Shown: positions 45,203 through 55,602 of the stretch, one piece after another
How the letters are laid out: each line of letters begins with the position of its first letter
Numbering within the stretch: position 1 is the stretch's first letter
Assembly: GCA_028386065.3 (NCBI GenBank)
Contig: JAKUCV010002094.1
Location: forward strand, 5,004-69,003
Reading direction: 5' to 3'
Length of the DNA stretch: 64,000 nt
Source: Turnera subulata
Lineage: Eukaryota; Streptophyta; Magnoliopsida; Malpighiales; Passifloraceae
Notes under the pieces: model-generated
What the model was told of the DNA's origin: nothing
The model's database searches: none
The model's input: the letters and a program-made list of their open reading frames with translations, nothing else
Position numbers and translations under genes: made by a program

Positions 45203-47598
45203 TGTGATACCCCGGGTACACTTAGGTACCTAGGGGGAATACTTATTTGATGAGAGCCGGGTCTTACTTGTCCTTCGAGGACATTCTACTTAGTTGGATC
45301 GTGTATTCGGTATCTTGTGTGTGATGCTCACATTTAATGTGTACATGATACTATGGGTTTTGGATCAGTAACACGTGCTAGTAGTGGATTGAGGATAATG
45401 GTGCACATAGGCTTGGCCTAGTGTGCGCAAACGGGTTCATGGTGACCCGAAGGCACGGATGATCTATTTAGCGGATACCGAATGCTCGACCTGATTAATC
45501 AGTCAATAAGTGATGGATTATGTTGGTAATATATTAATTAGGTGCAATTAGTGCATTGGAGGCACAATTGCACAAGGGAGATACCCGTTGGCTCGAGTTG
45601 GCACGAAATGGTCCACAACGGGGGCACCGGGGTGTCCGTCGGTGTACAATTGGACTCGATGAGGGTAAATACGTAATTGGGCAAACCGACCAATCAAAAT
45701 GAGACGTGTGGCTCGGGAATAAGCTGCTGGTGGTTTTGGTGTGCAAGCTAGTAGGTTGAGTGTCATGGTTCAATTGGTAGGAAAACAAGAACGAGGTGGC
45801 ACGTGCTTGGGCAAGTCGCAGCACTTAGGCAAGAGGTGGCAAGTGGGAGCTTACTCTCCTACTTGCCTATGCTTTAAGGGGGTGAAGCAGGCACCTCTTA
45901 CTCATTTGTTCCAGATGCAATTCGTGTAGAGAGAGAGGGGAAAGGAGAGAGGTAGAGAGGTGAGGCTATGGTGGTTCTGCTCTCGGGCAGAATGACTCTT
46001 GCCCACAAAAAATAGGATTCCGGCCAAAATACTGGTTAGAATTGAGTGAAACCAAAGCCTATGATTAGCTAACATCTGTAGCTTTCATATGGAACCGGTT
46101 ATGTAGGTTTTGCAGTAGAAATGAGGGAGTTATGGACTCTCCAAATTGACTGTGCTGCGACTGTCCAGTAGCAGTCATGCTGCTTGACCCAGTGTTGGTA
46201 TTAAAGGCATATCTGAGGCTACAGAGCTCTAATTAGGTTGTTCTTTGGTGTTATGGAAAGCTGCGACATAGGGTTACAACTCTTATGTTGAGGCCCGAAC
46301 CTGGTTCAGCCGTTAAGGGCTCTAGATTGCGGGTTGAAGTTCCCGCTGGTACAGGGCAGCTTCTGCCCGAATTGTGAAAGATAAGTGTTGTGGCCTTGGA
46401 TTGTGATTTCTATGCTATGGCTGCTATGATTGTGTTATAATGTGTATTTATATGTGTGTGACAGAGACTTATGACCCCAGGATGCCCAAGGGCTCCAAAG
46501 GGCAGGAATTCTTAGCATTTGTTGCCTAAGTGCTAGGTAAGTAGGTGATGCGTACTTGTGACAATTGCCATCGTGTGCTTGCTGGGCAGATAGCCCAATT
46601 GCTTGGTTGGAATGGTGTTGGCACTTATGGTGCATGTGTTATTGATTATTGACTAATGGTTGGTCTGCTGGTTGTGCCCAAGGGGCTGTGCATCATTTGC
46701 ATTTGCATCATTGCATTCATGGAGATCGTTGGCCAATGGATCATGAGGGTAGTGCAAGCGAGGCTTGTACGTACCATGAGATGGTGGGCACTTGTGTTGT
46801 GCGCCACAAGATATTGGCACTGGGTGCCTTGTACAGGTTATGGAACCTTGCGGAGGATATTGCCCGCTTGGTATTGTTGACAGGTGGTCATTGCGGTGTG
46901 TGATCCGCTTGGCCAAAGGGTGGTGCTACGAAGGGCGCTGTGTGCCTCGGTAGCAAGCCATATGCACATTGTTGGCTATTCGGTTATGCCTCGTGCGTGG
47001 GGCTGTGGGATTCGGTTGTGCATGTGTGCAGGGCTGCCGGGTTATGCAAGTAGGCCCGGAGTACATCACTTGGCTTACCCGTGGGCCTGATCACGGAGGA
47101 CCGGATACCTTGCTGATTGGAGGCATGTTTGCTATGCGTTGCATGCTTTGAGTGGTTATTGCTTGTGTGCACATTTGCTTACTGAGTTTTATACTCACCC
47201 CCCTATCCTCCTCCCCTTGTCTTGCAGGTGCGAGAAAGAGTGTACGGGCAGTAGGTCGATGGGTATATAGCCGGGATGGTCATTTAATTGGTTGTTAAAT
47301 TGTAATAATTTTCTAAAGAAGTTATAACTCGGTTTATAAGTGGTAGTGCCCCTTGTAGCAAGAATTTTATAACATTAGTGATTATGGCTTAGTAAATGAG
47401 TTTATATAATTAATACTTTCTGTTGCCTTTGTGTATGTTGTTTTGCTTCCGTTTATGATGCGCTTGAGTTTTGGTTAGTAACCCGCTAGGCAAAGGCGAC
47501 TAGCTTCGATGTGTTCGAGTATAGGCCTTGGGGTGCCATGTGGCACGATGTGGGTGCACATGGTGCCTGGCCGGTCATGCTTAGGCAGGGGCGTGACA
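45203..47598 (+). repeat. 3' LTR of the 41254-47598 element
   Basis: 2396 bp, ending GGGGCGTGACA directly before the GTACA duplication. Confidence 0.92.
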
Positions 47599-47603
47599 GT
47601 ACA

Positions 47604-48199
47604 TGGATCCATTCTACTTATATTTCCCTTTTTTTCATCCAATGTGAGACAATTACACATACTAGAACACCCAACAATCTCCTTTTCAAGTAGGGATGAC
47701 AATTTTTCCGGGTCTACCTGATGTCCACCTGAAACCTGCTTATACGGATAGGGTATTATCCGACTTTGACCGAAAAAAAAGGGTAGGGTATTATCCGGAC
47801 CCGATTGACCGGATGGGGTTACCCGCTAGACCCGGTCCATTAAGCCCAGTGAAGAAAGGGTTTTGCCATTGGAGAATACACTAGAGGCTAGTCTTGAAAG
47901 TTCACAGGAAACAAGTAATAGAAGTTTTGAGGACACGATCTCAGGAGAAGTTGTGGAATTATCTTTGAAGGCTTTAGAGAGACATTTTAGGATTCTCCTG
48001 GAAAAAGCAAAGCTCAATAGAGGTGCAAGATTTGGGAAAAAAGGGAAGCTGAAGCGAGTAAAAAAATCACTTGTAAGGGGAGTGTTCAATCACTTCTCTC
48101 TGGGGATAGTTCCACCCAAGATAGCGACATAGCAGTGGGAAATCGAAGAGTGATTGATGCCTCAAGTTCTCCCATCTCTTTCAAGTCATTAGAGATAGA
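47604..48199. other. Intergenic stretch with a coding-like fragment
   Basis: The left half holds repeated GGGTAGGGTATTATCCG and ACCCG phrases, common in degraded plant repeats. From 47863 a plus-strand frame of 89 codons (LSLKALERHFRILLEKAKL, then GKKGKLKRVKKSL) is basic and helical in character. I do not recognise its family. It may be a piece of a retroelement ORF. It ends at the MULE target site. Confidence 0.4.
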
Positions 48200-48639
48200 G
48201 AAGACTAAGGGTAAAAAAGTTTTTCTTGTCCCTTCACTTTTTTGTTTTCACAATTGTTGTCCCTCTTCCTTTTTTTTCACTCAACATGTCCCTGAACTCT
48301 CATTTTACCGGGCCACCATGTCCTTTTGACCCCCAGTAGCCGGTTGGAAGCTGTGGCGCTGACACGTGTCCGTGGGGCCCACTCCATCTGATTCTATTTT
48401 TCTTTTTTTCTTTTCTTTCTTATTTTCTATTTTTCAAAAATCCTTTTTATGTTTTATTATATTAGTTTTTGTAATAAATTGAAGAGAAAAAAGAATTTAT
48501 TGTTTTATTTTTTTGCATTTCGTTTTCCTTTTTCCTGATTTTGTTTCTATGAATAATATTTAATTAGAAAAAGAATTTTCAAAAAGAAAAAATTTAAATG
48601 ACAAGAAAAAAGAAAAACTGAAGAGTAAAAATTTAAATG

Positions 48640-48840
48640 ACACACCCCCATCTTCTCTTCTTCCCCTTCACTCCTCCACTGCCGTCTCAACCGCCGACCG
48701 CCACCACCGCGCGCAGCACCACCATCGCCTCCTTCTCCTGTGCACACGGTCGCGCCGCCGCCAGCAGCCCCTTCTCCTCTACTCTCTCTCCGTCGCGCCA
48801 CTCCACCCGACGACAACGCCGAGCCGAGAAACGAAAGAAC
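48640..48840. other. GC-rich segment in the Pack-MULE, possible second captured piece
   Basis: Composition rises sharply against the AT-rich arm, with CCGCC repeats and no stable frame. It lies beyond the 3' end of the YIP1 frame and may come from the leader of another gene. Confidence 0.35.
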
Positions 48841-48956
48841 CAAACAAGAGCTACAACATCATTTACTAAAGACCAAAACAAAACTTCCAGTAATACCAAT
48901 TGCTCATGATTCATCTATTCATTCAATCATTCACCGGTCTCACTAATCCCCAATAA

Positions 48957-49553
48957 CTAAAATATAACAAGCAAAGAAAACAGAGTGTAAATCAAGAAAT
49001 AGGCGTACGCAATCAACCCGCGATGCTCCTCTCCTCCATCAGCCACGGCCACCATCAAATTGGTGCAGGCCCTGGTCGCCCAAACCACGAAAACCCCGGC
49101 CACCACAAACCTAACAGGTCCGCCCTGAGGCACAAACAGCGAAACCGCTGAGAATATCACCACGGGCAACAAACAGTAGCCAACCACGCTCGTACAAGTG
49201 TGCAGATCCAAGTTCCCATTCCTCCCTGCCAACATATTAAACACAACATAGAGGAAGATGGAGGAAACGACAATCCACCCCAAAATCACGCCAAACTGGA
49301 TCTTCCCGGCAATTAACTGGAAGAGGCAGAGGGAGAGGTAGAGGAAGATCGGGCCGGACAGATCCGAGTCCTTGTAGAAGGCCGGGTTGATGCGGAATGG
49401 GTTGAGGATGGACTTGGTCTTGCGCCAGATTTGGTCCGGGTGGATCCCGAGCTCGTCGAGGAGGGGTTCTTCGTCATCGAAGTTCGCGGAGGAGGAGAGG
49501 GCGGGGCCGCCGACGCCGATGGGGCCGAAGGAGGCGGTGGTGGCGGGGCCCAT
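48957..49553 (-). CDS. YIP1-family (YIPF5-like) membrane protein, carried in the Pack-MULE
   Basis: The intact frame from ATG at 49553 is 198 codons, single exon. It has the acidic N-terminal FDDEEPLLDELGIHPDQIW motif and the Yip1 signature DLSGPIFLYL. About five hydrophobic spans follow (near residues 68-84, 88-110, 120-142, 148-168 and 178-198), ending FSLLVIF. Yip1 proteins bind Rab GTPases and act in ER-Golgi vesicle traffic. An upstream ATG at 49633 opens MQQRRVPMAPFQPPRPSNSG, a likely true N-terminus, but in another frame: one base appears to be missing near 49565-49570. So the product starts internally, the gene is broken, or the assembly has an error. The conserved membrane part has no stop. 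Expression would need a promoter within or near the MULE arm. Confidence 0.75.
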   Translation of the reverse strand: MGPATTASFGPIGVGGPALSSSANFDDEEPLLDELGIHPDQIWRKTKSILNPFRINPAFYKDSDLSGPIFLYLSLCLFQLIAGKIQFGVILGWIVVSSIFLYVVFNMLAGRNGNLDLHTCTSVVGYCLLPVVIFSAVSLFVPQGGPVRFVVAGVFVVWATRACTNLMVAVADGGEEHRGLIAYAYFLIYTLFSLLVIF

Positions 49554-50284
49554 GTCGAAGGCATGAAGGGGATGCCGGAGTTCGAAGGGCGCGGGGGCTG
49601 GAACGGCGCCATAGGGACGCGGCGCTGCTGCATGTTGGAAATGATGTTGTAGCTATTTAATTATCCCATTTCTTATAAAAAAAAGAAGAAAAGAACGAAA
49701 GGTATATGTTCTGTAAACAATCACAATAATTAAAAAATTATGTATTTAGGATAGAATGCAATTCAAGTTATTTTGTTTTTTTAGGATAGAATGCATAATA
49801 TATTTACAATTTTTAATTTTTTTTCTCTTCTATCTATTATAAAAACTAATATAATAAAACCTAGAAAATAGGAAATAAAGAGAAAAAAAAATAAATCAGC
49901 TGAAGTGGGCCCCACGGACACGTGTCAGCCACTACTAGAAAAAGGCTTATTTGCAATGGACATTGCAACGTCATTTTGTCTAATATCCGTTGCAAATCCA
50001 AGTTTTCGACGATATTTGTGACGTTTGAGATCCGTCGGTTTTTCACTCGTTGCAAATGCATTGCGACGGTCTTTGCGACGGGAACAATTGTGATGTAAAA
50101 TCCGTTGCAAAAGTCATCAATAATAAGGAGGTTGCACCTCCATGTGAAAGGCAATTGCGACGAATAGTTCATCGTAAATAACAAATGTCGTTGCATTTTC
50201 CGTCGCAACTTGTGACAGGCAAACCGTCGGAAATACATCCATTACAAAATTCATCGCAAATTGCAACTAATTTGATTGTCACAG

Positions 50285-50350
50285 GCATTCCGTCAAAAAT
50301 AGATTCATTACAAAATTCATCGTCAAAAATAGATTCATTACAAAATTCAT
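50285..50350. repeat. 28-bp tandem duplication in the CACTA left end
   Basis: The unit TCAAAAATAGATTCATTACA with its following bases occurs twice in tandem among the subterminal motifs. Confidence 0.7.
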
Positions 50351-53269
50351 CATAAAATGCATTGCAAATAACGTTTGTCACTAATCCTATTTTCTAATTT
50401 TTTATTTTTCTGGTGAATTTTCTACAAACACTATAGCTTTAATAAATCATCTTAAATAATACCACATCCAAAAAACAAGTATCATCAATTTTATTCACCT
50501 GTATATTGATTTACAAATAAGAATTTTACAAGATTTTTCAACAAAAAAGTCATTTACAACAATAATCTCTTTACAATGAAAAACAAATTCCTCTCTATTT
50601 CCCTCGATTTGCTCCCCGATGTGCTCCTTTTTCCATGAGGACTGAAAACACAAAAAAAAAAACAATTTCTTACAAAGAATTCTATCACTCCCAAAGACAA
50701 AATATAATTTAACCATAAATAGATAGGAATTGATAGGAATTGATAACATACCTTGCAACAGGAATGCTTGAGTAGATCTATAAAACTCCTCCTGTCTAAA
50801 CTTTACCAACAAACCAAGCAATCAATAAAAAAAATAATAAAAAACCATGGGATTTAGTTGACTATCCAACTACTGAAACGATAATTTACCTTAGCAATTG
50901 TGGGATCCAAATATCATGCTTTTCTTGCCACTTCATATACAAGTCAAACCGATCTCACTCCGATCTTTGGTTTAGATTTTCAATCATGTTTTAGATAACA
51001 AGAGAAAGAATATGTATAAAAAAAAAAAAAAAGAAGAAGACGAGGAGAAGAGTGAGAGAGACGGTGATGGAGAACAAAAAAGAAAGGAAAACAAAAAGGA
51101 AAAGAGAGAGTGAAGGGCAGCGATGGTGAGTAGGGAAAAAAAACCCTAGTTAATACTTAATACATGATTAGTGGGCTTGGGCTTGGGCTTATATAAAAGA
51201 AGGAATTTTTTTGTGATGTATTATATATATATAAACTAAATAGATGCGTTAAACACTAAAAAAATTTGCAAAGTCTGGAAAACAAAAACAATCTACAAGA
51301 TTGCAACATATCATCTATGATAATTTTGTAGTAAAAACAATAATTCTAAGGTTGTTAAATTATTTATTTCAAATAATTATGTAAGTTTCTTATTGAATTT
51401 CTTTTAACAGTTCTTATCGTATAAGAGATTTATACTGATTATACATAGAGTTCCTATAAGAAGCTAAATTCCTTCAGATGATTCATTGGTCCTATATAAG
51501 TTATGAAAGGTGATATAAATATTTCTCACAAAATATTACTATGTTTATATCCTTAAAAAAAATACTATGCTTAAGAATAATAAAAATTTATTTTCTTTTT
51601 ATTAAAGTAAGATAAAAATAAATTTAAATTAGAAAAATTTTGGGCGTAAATTTTCTACTATCTTTTTTCAATATCACTATCCTAAATATACATTTTAAAA
51701 TTTTCCTAATTATTTTATACAAGCCATTTTTTTCTTTATTTAACTATGCTGGTTTCTTCAATTTCTAACCTTCAATTGTTTTAATATAGAGTTAATATTA
51801 ATCAACTTCTATTTATTTCAATAAAATATATTCTTTTAAAATTTATGTTCACCTTTTAATATGTATAAGCTAATTTCTATGATTTTTACTTTTTAAATAT
51901 GAATAGTATTTAAAATAAAAATAATATACATTTTTTAAATTCTTTATTACTATGAGATAAAAAATATTAATCACAAAAATTTTACCTTGTCATTTATTTA
52001 GAGCTTGTACTTGTATAGATTCATTTTCTGCTCATTTTTTTACTAAAGCATCCACTTGCGTTAGCATATTGTAATCCTTAATTTTTTATAATTAGCTTAA
52101 TATACGAATTTTGGTTTGTCTATAATTATTTATAATTATTAATATTATTTACTAGTAAAAGTGAATAAAAAATTTAATTGGTAATAATCAACATTGTTTG
52201 TACTTATTATTTTTTCTTAACATTTTTCATGTGTCATGAGATTTTTTTGTTATTCACTTGTTTTAATTTATTTAAATTCTACTTATTATTTACGTTTGGT
52301 TGAGATCATATTTATTATTTTTAGGGAAACATAATGGTTTATATTAATTATATTATTCTTCTTTTATTTTTCTGCTTACATACAAATTTTAGTTATATTA
52401 AGATTAAAGTAGACAAAGTAGATCAAACTCACTATTATGTTAAAGAAGTATTTCGATTGATTTGTTTCCTAAAAGAAATATGAATTCAGGTTTGTCTATA
52501 ATTATTTAAAATTATTTTTATTATTTACTTATTAAAGTGCATTAGAAGACGTAGTTTGTAATAATCACCCCTTTATATTTATTTTTTTCTTAGCATGTTT
52601 CACGAGTCATGATTAATTAATATTTATTCCTTCTCCTTTTCATATATCTTAATTAATATTATATTTAAAGTTTCATAATATCTTTTAAAATTATTTTATG
52701 GTCATTGAGTAAGTATAAATACTGTATTTTCTTTTAAACACATTCATCAATTATATATATTTTTCACATTTACATAGAAGTATGTTTTGTAATAATTTTT
52801 TTGTTATTTACTTATATTAACTCATTTGAGTTTTTACTACTGGTTCCTTTTTGTTGAGCTATTATGAATAAATTTTAAATTATATTTTGTGAAATATAAA
52901 TATTTATACTAATTATATTATTTTCCTATTGTTTATTCTATTTACATACAATTATATCGAGATTAAAGCAGAGAAAATAGACCAATCTCATCATTATATT
53001 TGGAAGAGTATTCTGGTTAACTTTTTTCCATAAGAGATTTGCCCAAAATTTGATAAGATTATATTAAATGTGTCTACATATTTTTCTCTATTTTTTTGTG
53101 AAAAATGAAAATTTTTAAATTTTGATGTTTGAAATTATAAAAATTAACATCTCCATATTTTTGTAACCTTTAGAACTTTATATTGCTACTAATGGTAACA
53201 TTCTTTGTGACAAACCAACTTTTAGAAATAAAATTTGCAAGATTTAATTTAACTTATAGTCTAATAAAT

Positions 53270-53820
53270 GCTTGCAACGCAAACGACGTTGCAAGTATCT
53301 TGGTGCGAAACCAATTTTTTTGCGGCCAAATGATGTAGCATTTTAAGACGGAATGATATCACAAAAATATTTGCGAGGGAAGATACTGTCACAAACCATC
53401 TCTAAAAAATTGTGACGACTAGATCATTACTGATAGTGATGCTCTTTGCGACGCATCAATTGTTACAAATGAAATTTGCAAACTTTGGAATTATAATAAA
53501 TGCTTGTGACGTACAGGGCGTTGCAAATATTTTGGAGCGAACTCAAATTTTTGGCGGAAAAATGATGTAGCCTTTTGCGATGGAATGACATCACAAAAAT
53601 ATTTGCAAGGGAAGTTACCGTCGCAAACCATCTAGAGGAAGTTTTGATATTTGTAAAAATCTGTGACTTCTAGGACGTCACTATCAGTGACGTCTTTTGC
53701 AACAAATCAATTAATGCAAATTTTAGCGGGAAAATGATGTGCCATATTGTGACGGAATGGCGTCACAAAATATTTGCAATGGAGGTTTCCATCGCAAACC
53801 ATCTGCTAGAAACGTTTTCT
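53270..53820. repeat. Degenerate tandem units in the CACTA right end
   Basis: A unit including AAATGATGTAGC, GGAATGACATCACAAAA and TCGCAAACCATCT occurs three times at intervals of about 170-235 bp. It multiplies the subterminal motif. Confidence 0.65.
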
Positions 53821-54089
53821 TGCCCAAACTTTAAGTTGACACACTTCCGTTGCAAAGTTCGTCGCAATAGCAACAGAAATTCATCCGTCGCAAAACAATT
53901 GTCGCAAATGAGCACTTTTCTAGTAGTGAGCGCCACAGCTCCCAACCGGCTGCTGGGGGTCAAAAGGACATGGTAGCCCGGTAAAATGAGAGTTCAGGGA
54001 CATGTTGAGTGAAAAAAAAGGAAGAGGGACAACAATTGTGAAAACAAAAAAGTGAAGGGACAAGAAAAACTTTTTTACCGAAGACTAAG

Positions 54090-54990
54090 TAGGTGAGTAA
54101 GCACGTCACTTACCACTAACTCCTCATTTGGTGCCACTTGCTCCAAGCACAAGCCACCTCGTACTTAAACCTTGGCCAGTTGGTCCGTGCTATACACCTT
54201 CTAGCTTACACATCAATTAAAAGCATTCACACTTAGGTTCCAGTGCATTGGTGCACCCATTGGCTCGCCAATAGGCCAGCCGGGGGACCAATAGTGCACG
54301 AGTAGAGCCAATTGGCCACCCGCAGGGTCAATTGTGCACCAACTCAGCCAACTAGTGCCCCTACACAATCAGTAACTCTCTCATAACCCAAACACTAAGC
54401 AATATAGCCTCAAACCTCCCATCAAGCCAAGTTAGTGCACTGTCCAAGCCCACAACATACTTGGCTAGCCAATTTGCACTAATACTAGTAAGAATTCCAA
54501 CCCAGAACACTTACCCCCTTCTTTTGTGTGCAAGATGCTTGGGAGAACCTTGAGAATGGCTAACTATTTCCTTCCTTAGTGTATTTCACGATTTTGGGTA
54601 GAAATGGGGCTCGAGGTGCTTGCTTGGCTAGTCATGGGCTAGGCAAGCAGGTGACTAAGCAGCCACTTGCTGCCTTTGCACCAAAACTTACCACCATTCC
54701 TTAGCAGCTTGCTACCTCGTGCTTATTTCTCTCTAATAGAACCAAGCCAACTCGTCCCATACTTAGCCCTCAATTAGTTTTTCCGAGCACTTTGCACACA
54801 TTAATCTATGATTAAGACTAATCACGCACTATTTAATCCATCGAGCCAAAAGCATGCCAACTGAAGCCATTGGTTAGCCAACTGAAGCTAACTAAAACCA
54901 ACTGAGACCAACTCTCATCCCAACATCCTTCCTCATCAAGTAAACACTTTAAGCCTCAATTATACGGGTTATCAGAAAAATGATGACTGA
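54090..54990 (-). mobile_element. Diverged LTR-like fragment related to the 41254-47598 family
   Basis: The minus strand resembles parts of the 2.4-kb LTR. For example AAGTAGGTGAGTAAGC and the CCAAGCACAAGCCACCTCGT block match the inverse of about 41820-41925. Phrases such as CAATTGGCC and GTGCACC recur. The match is patchy and the ends are undefined. Confidence 0.4.
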
Positions 54991-55005
54991 AATAAAAGCA
55001 CACCT

Positions 55006-55587
55006 GAGGAATAAATTCACTGGAGGAATCTTTGTGTTCTTTCTGCCAGTCTAACCTTGAATCCAGAGATCATTTATTACTCTCTTGCCCAGTATCATGG
55101 AGCATCTGGTGTAGTTTGGCGCGATGGTTAGGTATCAGTTGGTGCATCCCTGCTACGTTGGAAGCTTTTATTCACCAATGGACTTTCTTGTCTCCTTTCT
55201 CCTGTAGTAGATCCTGGTAGTATCTTATTGGTGTAGCCACAATCCGGTCCATATGGCTTGAAAGGAATCGTCGGACTTTCCAAAATACAGCCGCAGAGGT
55301 AGATAGAATTACAGATATGGCATTGTTTCACGCATCGTATTGGATCAGAGCAACACAACCAGATCTACCTTTCAGTATATCAACCATCATGTCCAGTGCT
55401 GAGTGCATAAAAAATTGGAACAGTCCTAGGAGAAACTTTAAACTGTTAGCTTCACCATAATTTGCAGACTCTGTGTATTTCCGGTTGAAAGAAATTTTGA
55501 TGTATCAGGCGACACTACGAAAAGGCTCCTGCATGTATTTATAATTTTTACATATTAATAAAACTTCGTTTAGTATCAAAAAAAAAA
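55006..55587 (+). mobile_element. 5'-truncated LINE with poly(A) and 15-bp TSD
   Basis: AATAAAAGCACACCT lies just before (54991-55005) and just after (55588-55602) the insert, the signature of target-primed reverse transcription. The plus strand encodes the reverse-transcriptase zinc-binding tail (CSFCQSNLESRDHLLLSC near 55034, then SIWLERNRRTF near 55249 after a break). An untranslated end with AATAAA and a run of A near 55578-55590 follows. Only the last 0.6 kb of a LINE is present. Confidence 0.88.
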
Positions 55588-55602
55588 AATAAAAGCACAC
55601 CT

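Larger units (their letters stand above)
41254..47598 (+). mobile_element. Non-autonomous LTR retrotransposon with 2.4-kb LTRs (chromovirus derivative)
   Basis: The LTRs at 41254-43652 and 45203-47598 open TGTGATACCCCGGGTAC and close GGGGCGTGACA. GTACA flanks the element (41249-41253 and 47599-47603). A primer site TGGTAGCGGAGCC lies just after the 5' LTR, and a purine tract GAAGGAGGGGATGA precedes the 3' LTR. The 1.55-kb interior holds no gag or pol. Its last bases, TTCGCGGACGAAATTCTT, closely match the TTCGGGGACGAAATTCTT that ends the chromovirus interior near 33995-34012. This, with the CCCGGGTA LTR start, points to descent from a chromovirus. The LTRs look very similar, so insertion was comparatively recent. 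Confidence 0.9.
49930..53928. mobile_element. Non-autonomous CACTA (En/Spm) transposon
   Basis: It opens CACTACTAGAAAAAGG and closes CTTTTCTAGTAGTG. The 3-bp duplication AGC flanks it (49927-49929 and 53929-53931). The terminal 400-600 bp are dense in short motifs such as CCGTCGCAAA, TTGCGACGG and CGTTGCAAA in both orientations, the subterminal transposase-binding pattern of CACTA elements. No transposase frame was found, and the middle (about 51200-53250) is AT-rich. It interrupts the right arm of the Pack-MULE, so it is younger than that element. Confidence 0.92.
48210..54079. mobile_element. Pack-MULE carrying a YIP1-family gene, with a CACTA insertion
   Basis: Inverted terminal repeats open GGTAAAAAAGTTTTTCTTG at 48210 and close with its complement at 54079. 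The left arm is about 48210-48497. The right arm is about 49805-49929 and continues at 53929-54079 after the CACTA element. A 10-bp duplication GAAGACTAAG flanks the unit (48200-48209 and 54080-54089). Without the CACTA element it is about 1.87 kb. Between the arms lie a YIP1-type open frame with its 3' flank and a second GC-rich piece (48640-48840), with no transposase. This is Pack-MULE structure with an unusually complete gene inside. Confidence 0.85.
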
